Shown one piece after another: positions 18,817-28,347 of a stretch of DNA of 64,000 bases. The stretch is from assembly GCF_024391045.1 (NCBI RefSeq), contig NZ_JANFCZ010000001.1, positions 186,001 to 250,000 of the forward strand, in the 5' to 3' direction. The position numbers and the translations under genes were made by a program. Positions within the stretch are counted from its first letter, which is position 1, and the number at the start of each line of letters is the position of its first letter. Under the pieces are notes generated by a model. That model did not search any database, had not been told where the DNA came from, and saw only the letters and a program-made list of their open reading frames with translations. Source of the stretch: Pseudarthrobacter sulfonivorans. Its GTDB lineage: Bacteria > Actinomycetota > Actinomycetes > Actinomycetales > Micrococcaceae.

Positions 18817-21800
18817 GTGGTCTCCCACAACGGCAGTGCCTATCTCCCCAGAACGCTGGCCGCCCTCGCGGACCAGACACGTCCCGCCGATTCCGTCATC
18901 GGAGTGGATACCGGCTCCCGCGACGATTCCGCGGTCCTCCTGGAACGGTCCCTAGGCATAGAGAATGTCATCAGGTTTCCGCACGGCAGGAGCGGGATGG
19001 GCGGTGCCGTGCGCGCCGGGCTCGCCGCGCACTCACCGTGGGACGGGCAGTCCGAACGCGCCGCTGCAGAGTGGATCTGGCTGCTCCACGACGATGCGGC
19101 CCCTGCTCCGGAGGCCCTGGCGGAACTCCTGGGGGCAGTGGAACGCGCACCTTCTGTCACGGTCGCCGGGTGCAAGCAACTCGACTGGCACAGCGAACGC
19201 CGCCTGATCGACGTTGGACTGTCCACCAGCAGGTGGGCGGAGCGGCTCACCCTGATCGACGCCGACGAACTCGATCAGGGCCAGTACAACGGCCGCTCGG
19301 ACACGTTCGCGGTCAATTCAGCCGGCATGTTGGTGCGGCGTGACATCTGGGAACACCTGGGAGGCTTTGACCCCGCACTGCCGGGAACCGGCGATGACGT
19401 GGACTTCTGTTGGCGCAACCGCTTGGCCGGCCATCGTGTGGTTGTGGTGCCCACGGCGCGGATGCTGCATGTGGCCCACCGGCCCCACGCGCAAGGCAAC
19501 CCCTCGGCGGCCCGGAAGGCGCAGGTCCACCTCCGGCTCAAGCATGCCCCACTCTGGAAAGTGCCCTTCCACGCCCTGGGCGCGCTGCTCGGCAGCATTT
19601 TCAAGCTCGTGCTCAGTGTGGCCGTTAAGGACCCGGGGCATGGACTTTCCCAGCTCGTCGCCACCTTCGCGGCCCTGGCACGGCCCGCTGCCCTGGCCAA
19701 ATCGCGCACCACGGCGGCCAGTACCCGCCGGATCCGGCGTTCGGTCATCAGGAAACTGCAGACCCCGCGCCGCGAAGTCTGGAACCACCGCCGCTCCCTG
19801 ATCGAGGCCCTGGGCGCAGACAAGTCCACTGCCGACGGCCTGGTTCACGATCCCCTCGCTGACCAGCCGACAGGCGACTCGTCAGACGACTTCGCCGCGT
19901 TGACCACCACCGAACGCGGCTGGGTGGGGGCTGGCGCGCTTGCGGCCGTGATCATCGCCTCCGCCGCCTCCCTGACGGCTCTCAGCGGCCTGTTCCGTGC
20001 CGAGGCGGTTTCCGGTGGCGGCCTGATACCGGTATCGGCATCCCTGGGCGAAATCTGGCATCACGCCTCAAGCTGGTGGATCAGCCTGGGCGCAGGCCTT
20101 CCCGGAAAGGGTGACCCTTTCGACTATGTGCTGTGGGTTCTTGGCGTCCTTGGCGGCGGGGATGCCAATGCGGCCATGGCCTGGCTGCTGCTGCTCGCGG
20201 CTCCGCTGTCGGGGCTGACGGCGTGGTTTGCCGCGGGCGGAGTAACCACCCGGCGCCGCTTCCGATTTATTGCGGCACTGTTCTGGGCTGCAGCACCCGC
20301 ACTGCAGGTGGCCCTCAACCAGGGCCGGGTGGGGGCTCTGGTGGCCCACATCATGATCCCCCTGCTGGCTTTGGGGCTCCTCCGCGCCACCGGGTCCGCT
20401 GTGGGCCACGGGCGGTTCGCCCTGCCGTCCCCGGGCGATCGCCGGTTCACCGAAAAGCCGCCTTCCCGGCCGGGGATCAACGGCATGCCGTCGTGGACCG
20501 CCTCCGCCGCTGCAGGCCTGGCCCTGGCCGTGGTTGCCGCCTCCGCACCCTCTCTGCTGATCCCCGCCGTGGTGCTGGTTGTGCTGTGTGGGCTACTGCT
20601 TGGCAGGCGCGGCCGCACGGTGTGGTGGGCATTGCTGCCCAGCGCTGCACTCTTCCTTCCCTTTGGACTCTCCGTCATGGACCGGCCCCGGGCGCTCCTG
20701 GCTGATCCGGGTGTTCCGCTCGGATTTGAACCGGCACCGCTGTGGCAGCAGCTGCTGGGCCAGCCGCTGGCCTTTGCACCCGGCGGCGGCCTCTACGGCC
20801 TTGCGTGGTTCAACGGGGACATCATCCCGTGGGCGCTCCTTTTGGCGCTGCTCGTGGCCGTCCCGGTCCTGGTACTCGGTGCTGCCGCACTGTTTCTCCC
20901 TGGCAAACGCAACCGCCCTGCCCGCGCCCTGTGGGTGGCGGCCCTGATCGTCCTGGCGGGTGGCTGGCTCGCCGGCCACGTTGCGACAGGGGCAAACGCA
21001 GACACCCTGGTCGCCCCGTTCACCGGGCCGGCTGTTTCGGGCGCCGGCTTCGCACTCCTTGCAGCCGCCCTCATCGGTGCCGAGCGCCTGCTGGACGCCG
21101 CCGACCGCTCCGCGTCGGTGAACGCGAGGCGCAGCGTTGCCCTTCGTTCCGCCACAGCCGTCGCCATCGTCATCTTCCTCGCCGGCCCTTTGGCCGGCAT
21201 GGCGGCATGGTCGGCCCAGAACATTCTTCGGACAGCTGCCACAGCGCAGGCCGTCGACGGTCCGGGCGGACCTGCGCTTGGTACGCCGCGGCTTATTGAG
21301 GCGGGAAATGCACGAACGCTTCCCGCTACGGCGATTGACCGGGGTACGGGGCCGGAGCAGACGCGCACCTTGCTGATCAGCACCCATGAGAACGGCACTT
21401 TCGACGCGTCGCTGATGCGCGGCGCGGGCACCACCCTGGACAGCCTTTCGGCCATCGCCGCGGCCCGGAACATCATGGGCCCTCCCGGCCACGAGACACT
21501 CCGGGAAGATGACGATGTCACGGCTTCGCTCCGCAGCGTTGTAGCCACCCTGGTGGCCGGTCAGGGCGTCGATCCCCGGCCGGAGCTGGAGCGCCTGGGC
21601 GCCGGATTCGTGGTGCTGCGCTCCGCGGACACGGCAGCCCAGCTGACGGCCAGCCGGATGGACGCGGTCCCGGGCCTGGTTGCCGTAGGCCAGACGGACG
21701 TGGGCTGGCTTTGGCGGATTACCCCACTCAACCAGCCTGCCCTGCAGCCTGCTGACGTTGCCCACCGGGTGCGGATTGTGGACCCGGCCGGAGCCACGGT

Positions 21801-22152
21801 GGCGCTGGTACCCTCCAGATACGACGACGTCGACACCGCCGTTTCCGGGGGTGTGGAAGGCCGGCTCGTGGTCCTCGCTGAACGGGCGGATCCGGGATGG
21901 AGCGCCTGGTTCGACGGCCGGAAACTCACCGCCACAACCTCAGGTTCCGCCCAGGCCTTCACCTTGCCGGCGACGGCCGGACAGTTGACCATCCGGTATG
22001 ACGCCCCGTGGGCCCTATGGTCGGGAATCGCGCAGGTCACCGTCTTCGTCCTCACCGTGATACTCGCCCTGCCCATGCCCGCCCGGCGGCCCAACACGGG
22101 CCTGTCACGGGACGAGGGATCTTTGCGTAAGGAACACCAGAATGCAGCATGA
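18817..22152 (+). CDS. Large GT2-family membrane glycosyltransferase
   Basis: At least 1111 residues. The N-terminal GT2 domain (about 1-240) has VVSHNG, VDTGSRDDS, LHDDAAP (the DxD-type site) and GTGDDVDFCWRNRLAGHRVVVVP. From about residue 365 to 770 there are roughly ten transmembrane helices, then an extracytoplasmic beta-rich domain and a final helix (about 1070-1095). Probably builds or modifies a surface glycan using an activated sugar at the membrane. It is translationally linked to DUF5719 (11-bp overlap), a pairing seen in related actinobacteria. The first standard start is GTG 18817, yet in-frame upstream codons read LQEVHVTAVV, the expected first beta strand, so the annotated N-terminus is probably short. 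Confidence 0.85.
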   Translation: MVSHNGSAYLPRTLAALADQTRPADSVIGVDTGSRDDSAVLLERSLGIENVIRFPHGRSGMGGAVRAGLAAHSPWDGQSERAAAEWIWLLHDDAAPAPEALAELLGAVERAPSVTVAGCKQLDWHSERRLIDVGLSTSRWAERLTLIDADELDQGQYNGRSDTFAVNSAGMLVRRDIWEHLGGFDPALPGTGDDVDFCWRNRLAGHRVVVVPTARMLHVAHRPHAQGNPSAARKAQVHLRLKHAPLWKVPFHALGALLGSIFKLVLSVAVKDPGHGLSQLVATFAALARPAALAKSRTTAASTRRIRRSVIRKLQTPRREVWNHRRSLIEALGADKSTADGLVHDPLADQPTGDSSDDFAALTTTERGWVGAGALAAVIIASAASLTALSGLFRAEAVSGGGLIPVSASLGEIWHHASSWWISLGAGLPGKGDPFDYVLWVLGVLGGGDANAAMAWLLLLAAPLSGLTAWFAAGGVTTRRRFRFIAALFWAAAPALQVALNQGRVGALVAHIMIPLLALGLLRATGSAVGHGRFALPSPGDRRFTEKPPSRPGINGMPSWTASAAAGLALAVVAASAPSLLIPAVVLVVLCGLLLGRRGRTVWWALLPSAALFLPFGLSVMDRPRALLADPGVPLGFEPAPLWQQLLGQPLAFAPGGGLYGLAWFNGDIIPWALLLALLVAVPVLVLGAAALFLPGKRNRPARALWVAALIVLAGGWLAGHVATGANADTLVAPFTGPAVSGAGFALLAAALIGAERLLDAADRSASVNARRSVALRSATAVAIVIFLAGPLAGMAAWSAQNILRTAATAQAVDGPGGPALGTPRLIEAGNARTLPATAIDRGTGPEQTRTLLISTHENGTFDASLMRGAGTTLDSLSAIAAARNIMGPPGHETLREDDDVTASLRSVVATLVAGQGVDPRPELERLGAGFVVLRSADTAAQLTASRMDAVPGLVAVGQTDVGWLWRITPLNQPALQPADVAHRVRIVDPAGATVALVPSRYDDVDTAVSGGVEGRLVVLAERADPGWSAWFDGRKLTATTSGSAQAFTLPATAGQLTIRYDAPWALWSGIAQVTVFVLTVILALPMPARRPNTGLSRDEGSLRKEHQNAA

Positions 22153-23899
22153 TGCGCCAGGCTCCGCACCCGCGGGCGGAAAGGCTGCGGGAACCGCGGC
22201 ACAGGTACAGGACAACATCGACGGCGCTCGGCCCGTGGCTCCGGCCGTTGCCAACGCCGGTGCCCCCGCGCCAGCCAAACCACCTGCACCGGCCAAGCCC
22301 CCCGCACCGGCCGGGCCCGCCGCCCGGAGGACACCGTCCAGGGAGTTGCTCACCGGTTTGCTTTCCGCAGTGGCCATCGTCGCCGCAACCGGCGGCATCG
22401 TTGCCGGCGCATCGTACGCGCCACAGGCCACAGGAAGCCGCGACATCCCTGCCGTGCTCGCCTCCGTCCCCGCCGGCTCAAGCGTCGGGGTCTGTCCCGG
22501 ACCGGCACGGCTGCTCGAAGGCACTGTTGCCGGCACCGATCCCCAGTTCAGCCCCGAGTCTGCAACCGCCAAAAGCGTGGTCACCGGCGCCGTGCTGAGC
22601 GCGCCCGGTGGTGTCCTGCCGGCCAGCCAGCTTGCCGCGCTTAACGGGACTCCCGCCGTCGAGATCGCCAAGGGCGGCGGCCAGCCGGCCCAGGAGGCCG
22701 GTCCCCAGGAACTGAAAGCCGGGGTACTGAACGGTCACAGCGTGAACGGCGCCACCGTGCTGGGTGCGGAGGCCATGGCAGGCCAGAAAGCGTCAGCGGC
22801 CGGTGCGCTGAAATATTCGGCCACGGACGGCGACCTGCAGGGCTCAGCTGCAGCCAATTGCACGCCGCCGGCCAACGACCTGTGGCTCGCCGGGGCCAGT
22901 ACCACGGTAGGCCGCACGTCCGTCCTGATCCTCAGCAACGCTTCGAGTACGCCGGCCACCGTGAGCCTGGAGCTGTTTGGCAGCAAAGGGCAGATCCAGG
23001 CGCCCGGCAGCAGGGGCCTTCTTGTCGCTCCAGGCACCACCCGGTCGATCGTCCTCGCCGGGCTGGCCCCCAGTGAGGCGCAGCTGAGCGTTCATGTCCG
23101 CAGCGCCGGCGGTCCCGTGGCGGCAACCATTCAACAAAGCGTCCTTCGGGGACTCACGCCCGGCGGCGTGGACTTCATCGTGCCCGGGGCCGCTCCGGCA
23201 GCCCGCCAGGTCATGACCGGCCTGGACATCCAGGACGCCGCCGGGATTTCGGCCATTACCGGCAAAAGCGGTTTTGGCGACGCCGGACCCTCCCTTGGCA
23301 TCACCGTCCCAGGCCCGGCAGATGCGGTAGTAGAGGTCAAGCTTTTTGGCCGCGACGGTCAGAAGGCCCTGCCCGGCGGGGGTGTGGTCACTGCGAAGGC
23401 GGGGTCCGTCACGGAGATCTCACTGGCAGGTGTCCCGGCCGGCCACTACACCGTGTCCGCCAGTTCGGATGTGTCGTTCGTGGCGTCGGCACGGGTTACT
23501 CGCGGCGTCAACGGTGACAAGGCATCCGATGTTGCCTGGGCAGCCTCCGGCGTCCGGCTGGGCAGCCAGCATGTTGTTCCTGTACCGCAGGGCGGTGACC
23601 GCAGCCTGGTCTTCGGCGTGCTGGAGAACAGGGCCACGATCTCCTATGCACCCATCACCGCGGACGGCAAGATCCGGCCGGCCGCGACCGCCGACGTCGC
23701 CGGCGGAACCACAACCTCCATCAAGCTCCCGGAATCGGTCGGCGACTCACCGGTGGTGGCCTACGTGGTCTCCGCTTCGGGTGACGCGGCCTACGGCGCC
23801 CTGCTGCTCGAACAGGAAGGCCGGGAGGACGTTTCGACCCTGGCCTTGATGCCGGCCGCGTCGGGACAGGAAAAAGTGGCCGTCGCCCTCGGCTATTAA
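22142..23899 (+). CDS. DUF5719 secreted/membrane-anchored protein
   Basis: 585 residues. A Pro/Ala-rich cytoplasmic stretch (about 35-60, PAPAKPPAP repeats) leads into one helix (LLTGLLSAVAIVAATGGIVA, about 70-89). The remaining 490 or so residues are Gly/Ala/Ser/Val-rich and beta-strand-like, as expected of an extracytoplasmic domain. The family function is unknown. Its ATG overlaps the GT2 stop by 11 bp and has AAGGA 8 nt upstream, so the pair is coupled. A role as partner or acceptor in the same glycan pathway is inferred from position only. Confidence 0.85.
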   Translation: MQHDAPGSAPAGGKAAGTAAQVQDNIDGARPVAPAVANAGAPAPAKPPAPAKPPAPAGPAARRTPSRELLTGLLSAVAIVAATGGIVAGASYAPQATGSRDIPAVLASVPAGSSVGVCPGPARLLEGTVAGTDPQFSPESATAKSVVTGAVLSAPGGVLPASQLAALNGTPAVEIAKGGGQPAQEAGPQELKAGVLNGHSVNGATVLGAEAMAGQKASAAGALKYSATDGDLQGSAAANCTPPANDLWLAGASTTVGRTSVLILSNASSTPATVSLELFGSKGQIQAPGSRGLLVAPGTTRSIVLAGLAPSEAQLSVHVRSAGGPVAATIQQSVLRGLTPGGVDFIVPGAAPAARQVMTGLDIQDAAGISAITGKSGFGDAGPSLGITVPGPADAVVEVKLFGRDGQKALPGGGVVTAKAGSVTEISLAGVPAGHYTVSASSDVSFVASARVTRGVNGDKASDVAWAASGVRLGSQHVVPVPQGGDRSLVFGVLENRATISYAPITADGKIRPAATADVAGGTTTSIKLPESVGDSPVVAYVVSASGDAAYGALLLEQEGREDVSTLALMPAASGQEKVAVALGY

Positions 23900-23911
23900 G
23901 GCTGGTGCGGT

Positions 23912-23952
23912 ACCCGCAAAGCAGGCGGTAACGAACCAGTTACTGTGCGGGT
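23912..23952. terminator. Composite hairpin between convergent DUF5719 and metallopeptidase-family genes
   Basis: Outer arms ACCCGCA (23912-23918) and TGCGGGT (23946-23952) enclose an inner GTAAC/GTTAC stem with a 6-nt loop. It fills a 55-bp gap between facing stops and is suited to bidirectional termination. Confidence 0.6.
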
Positions 23953-23954
23953 GC

Positions 23955-24470
23955 TCAGTACCTGCGGCGGTAGACAGGGTCGAGAGTTTCCGGAGCCACG
24001 CCGAGCATCTCGGCGGTATGCTCCACCACGACGTCGTGGACCAGGTCCTGGAGTTCCTCCCGGCTGCCGCAGGCCTGTTCCACCACCCGGCGGTACAAGG
24101 TGATCACCGGGCCCTCCCCGCCCGTGGCCGGAGTGTAAACACCCAGGGGCGGAGGCGCGGCGTTGGCCACCAGTTGCTCCAGGTCCGGGGGTATTTCGTC
24201 CACGGCGAACCGGACGCCGTCCAGCGTCTTGCCCCAGATATCGTGGAGCCGCTGCGCGGAGTCGAGCACCATGTCATCAAAACGGTCGGACCGCGTGCGG
24301 TACCCGGGGTGCGTGGGCAGGACCAATTCCCCCCGCAGGCCGCGTCCGTGGCGGTTCCTGCGGCGCATCGCAAAGCTTCGGCCCGTTGAGGCCGGTACCG
24401 CTTCCCCGCTTCGGGCGTCCGGGTCAGCCAAACGGACCGAAAAAGCTGAATCATGGTTCGATGACTGCAT
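23955..24470 (-). CDS. Metallopeptidase-family (PF06262-like) protein with degenerate zinc motif
   Basis: About 171 residues. The conserved opening RRRNRHGRGLRGELVLP, the middle FAVDEIPPD and the segment ITLYRRVVEQAC fit the small zincin-like family next to DUF3499 in actinobacteria. Where active relatives carry HExxH, this protein has HDVVVEH (about residues 143-150), so the catalytic glutamate position is Asp and the second histidine spacing is wrong. Peptidase activity is therefore doubtful. The start is uncertain: ATGs at 24497, 24470 and 24368 are all possible, and none has a convincing ribosome binding site. Confidence 0.75.
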   Translation of the reverse strand: MQSSNHDSAFSVRLADPDARSGEAVPASTGRSFAMRRRNRHGRGLRGELVLPTHPGYRTRSDRFDDMVLDSAQRLHDIWGKTLDGVRFAVDEIPPDLEQLVANAAPPPLGVYTPATGGEGPVITLYRRVVEQACGSREELQDLVHDVVVEHTAEMLGVAPETLDPVYRRRY

Positions 24471-24590
24471 ACATTGACTGTAAACCCGGCCGCACATTTA
24501 CGCGACACCAACGCGACCCAGTTCGGAGACCCGGCGATTGGGGCGGCAAATGCCGGGAAACACGGGCCGGGCAGAGTAGTCTGTGATGTC

Positions 24591-24980
24591 GTGGGAGCTA
24601 TCCGTCAATGTTCAAGATCCGCCTGCCGTCAGTCAGCGGTGGCTACTTTGACGTACGTGTATGCGGACTCCACCGCCGTTCTGGGTCCGCTGGCCACTTA
24701 CGCCGAGCCGCATTGTTACGATTTGTGCGAGCAGCATGCGGGGTCGCTGACCGTTCCCCGCGGCTGGGAGGTGCTCCGCCTGGCGATGCCCACCACGCCG
24801 CATCAGCCGGGCCCGGACGACCTCCTTGCCCTGGCCAACGCGGTCCGGGAAGCAGCGGCGCTGCCACCCAAGCCACAGCCGACGCAGGCCCAGCGGGCCT
24901 CGCATTCAGCACTGGAAGCGCCTGCCGGTGCCGAAGGTACCCGCAGGGGCCACCTGCGTATCCTGCGCGAACCGTCCTGA
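24591..24980 (+). CDS. DUF3499 zinc-ribbon-like protein
   Basis: 129 residues, the usual DUF3499 length. Four cysteines (C7, C12, C42, C46, followed by H49) suggest a small zinc-binding site. The YVYADSTAVLGPLATYAEPHCYDLC core is characteristic of the family. The second half is low-complexity and charged. Function unknown. The GTG at 24591 is selected because the conserved RQCSRSAC begins four residues later. It is divergent from the metallopeptidase-family gene, as in many actinobacteria. Confidence 0.85.
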   Translation: MGAIRQCSRSACRQSAVATLTYVYADSTAVLGPLATYAEPHCYDLCEQHAGSLTVPRGWEVLRLAMPTTPHQPGPDDLLALANAVREAAALPPKPQPTQAQRASHSALEAPAGAEGTRRGHLRILREPS

Positions 24981-25182
24981 CCGCCAGCCACTGATTGCGG
25001 CCGTGCTGGGTTGTACGTGCCGCGTGTATGTGGCGTGCTCCGGCCAGCCCTCCGGCCCGTACACCTTCTGATTGCGAACGCCCGCCGTCGGACGCCTGGC
25101 CGGTGCTGATGTGGCGGTAGGCTTGAACCTGCTAATCAGTCAGCCACCGGCGCCAACGCGCGCCCTTTCGGGAGCATCAACC

Positions 25183-25404
25183 ATGGCAAAGATCAGTCCT
25201 GAGCTGTTGTCCGTCCTGCGCTGTCCCGTGACCGGCTCACCGCTGGTCCAGGAAGGCGAAGAGCTCGTGTCGACGGCGGCGGGAGAGTCGGGCGGGAAGC
25301 TCCGGTATCCCATCCAGGACGGCATCCCGCTCCTCCTTCCGCCGGAACTGCTGCAGGCCGCCACCGCGGCCGGCTCCGACCAGCACGACTCAGCCGCCTC
25401 CTGA
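25183..25404 (+). CDS. Trm112-like small protein
   Basis: 73 residues. MAKISPELLSVLRCPVTGSPL followed by LRYPIQDGIPLLLP is the Trm112/UPF0434 fold. Only one cysteine (C14) remains of the zinc-binding set seen in eukaryotic Trm112, as is frequent in bacteria. In eukaryotes and archaea Trm112 stabilises methyltransferases; the bacterial role is unclear. GGGAG lies 8 nt before the ATG. The neighbouring ahcY recycles the methyltransferase by-product, a suggestive but unproven link. Confidence 0.88.
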   Translation: MAKISPELLSVLRCPVTGSPLVQEGEELVSTAAGESGGKLRYPIQDGIPLLLPPELLQAATAAGSDQHDSAAS

Positions 25405-25476
25405 CTTTTAACCCAACCGACCTGCAGCAGATGCATCAACGCCGTCGCCGCTATCGGACTGAGCAAAGGAATACCC

Positions 25477-26964
<1,488 letters not shown>

Positions 26965-26973
26965 GGTGTGACT

Positions 26974-27007
26974 CCCCGGGCGCCGACCACGCCCGGGGTT
27001 GTGATCT
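26974..27007 (+). terminator. ahcY terminator
   Basis: CCCCGGGCG (26974-26982) and CGCCCGGGG (26990-26998) form a perfect 9-bp stem with a 7-nt loop, followed by TTGTGATCTT, 10 nt after the ahcY stop. Confidence 0.75.
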
Positions 27008-27027
27008 TCAACCATTAAGATCGGACT

Positions 27028-28266
27028 ATGGAGCCTGCAGCAAAGCCACACCGTATGTCGACAGCCAGAAAGATTTTCGTGCTGGCAGCCGTCTGCGTCC
27101 TGGCTGCGGCCGGCGGCGTTTTTGCCGCCGTCGCTCCGGGCCTCACTCGTGGCGCCCTGGAATCGGAAGCAGCCTCGGCGGTCCGTTCGGCACCGGGCGT
27201 GGCATCGCCCGTGGTGGCTCCGGTGAAGGTGGACATCACGCCCGCCGCGTCCGCCAAGCAGGTCAACCCGGCCACGCCGGCGTCGGTCAAGGTGGGCAAC
27301 GGCAGGATAGAAAGCGTCACCCTGACCAGCACCTCGGGAGACGCAATCCCGGGCACCTTCGCCACCGACGGCAGCAGTTGGTCCGCTACGGCGCCGCTGA
27401 AGTTCAATACTGAATACAGCTACACGTACGTGGTCACCGACGAAGCAGGGCGCCAGTCCACCGCCACGCAGTCATTCAATACGGTGTCCAGCACCCACGA
27501 GGCCGACGCCGCGATCTACCCCCTGGACGGGATGAAGGTGGGAGTCGGCCAGCCGCTCCAGGTCGTATTCAGTGAGCCGGTGGTCAACCGGGACGCGGTG
27601 GAAAAGGCCATCAAGATCACCTCCAGCGCCGGCCAGGTGGGGGCCTTCCACTGGTTCAGCGACACCATGGTCCGTTACCGCCCCGAAGCTTTCTGGGCCG
27701 CCAACTCCACCGTCACCATGGACCTGCAGCTTTTCGGTGTTGATCTTGGCAACGGCCAGATCGCCAACTTCAACAAGAAGGCGAACATCCGTTTCGGTGA
27801 CAAAAAGGTTGCCATTGCCGACGCCTCCGCGCACACCTTCACCCTCAGCGTCAATGACCAGGTGGTGAAGACCCTTCCGGTCAGCATGGGGGACGAGCGC
27901 TTCCCGTCCGCTCGCGGGTACGCCGTGCTGATGGAGAAGAACCGCTTCGACCACTTCCGTGCCGCCAGCATCGGCCTCAAACCAGGGGACCCGGCGTACT
28001 ACGGTGAAGTGGATGTGGAATACTCCATCCGGCTGACGCTCAGCGGGGCATACATCCACCAGGCGCTCGAGTCCGCCTACCCCTACATCGGAAACACCAA
28101 CGTTTCCCACGGCTGCATCGGGTTCGCTCCCGACGGCGCAGCGTGGGTCTTTGACAACATGACCACCGGAGATGTTGTGCAGATCGTCAACACCGAAGGC
28201 GACTACGCCGCCTTGGACGACGGCTACGGGGACTGGAACATCCCCTGGGCCCAGTATGACAACTAG
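27028..28266 (+). CDS. L,D-transpeptidase (YkuD) with Ig-like domains
   Basis: 412 residues, exported. A signal anchor (about 14-36) precedes two Ig-like segments (about 75-165 and 170-255), typical of mycobacterial-type Ldt enzymes. The YkuD domain follows, ending in IHQALESAYPYIGN and the catalytic SHGCIGF, with Cys363. Such enzymes form 3-3 cross-links or attach proteins to peptidoglycan. There is no Cys lipobox, so it is probably anchored by the N-terminal helix. A start at the tenth residue (27055) is equally possible. It follows the ahcY terminator and is its own unit. Confidence 0.93.
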   Translation: MEPAAKPHRMSTARKIFVLAAVCVLAAAGGVFAAVAPGLTRGALESEAASAVRSAPGVASPVVAPVKVDITPAASAKQVNPATPASVKVGNGRIESVTLTSTSGDAIPGTFATDGSSWSATAPLKFNTEYSYTYVVTDEAGRQSTATQSFNTVSSTHEADAAIYPLDGMKVGVGQPLQVVFSEPVVNRDAVEKAIKITSSAGQVGAFHWFSDTMVRYRPEAFWAANSTVTMDLQLFGVDLGNGQIANFNKKANIRFGDKKVAIADASAHTFTLSVNDQVVKTLPVSMGDERFPSARGYAVLMEKNRFDHFRAASIGLKPGDPAYYGEVDVEYSIRLTLSGAYIHQALESAYPYIGNTNVSHGCIGFAPDGAAWVFDNMTTGDVVQIVNTEGDYAALDDGYGDWNIPWAQYDN

Positions 28267-28295
28267 GCCGGTAGGCTCGACACCAGACACCCTGT

Positions 28296-28320
28296 GCTGC
28301 CCGGACCAGAGCCGGGCGGC
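28296..28320 (+). terminator. Hairpin between the L,D-transpeptidase and TIGR01906 genes
   Basis: GCTGCCCGG (28296-28304) and CCGGGCGGC (28312-28320) form a 9-bp stem with one wobble and a 7-nt loop. There is no T-tract, so it may be a partial terminator or a leader structure of the next gene. Confidence 0.4.
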
Positions 28321-28347
28321 AAGGACCCCAACGGAAGTGACGCTGCT

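Noticed and set aside
18803..18900. Small ORF starting at ATG 18803 with a strong ribosome binding site
   Set aside because: It runs in another frame through the GT2 coding sequence, gives a Pro/Ser/Arg-rich peptide with no coding bias, and is better explained as a clue to a start-site problem.
25405..25476. SAH riboswitch before ahcY
   Set aside because: The gap to the Trm112-like stop is only 72 nt and shows no paired core like the known SAH aptamer; ahcY is probably reached by read-through.
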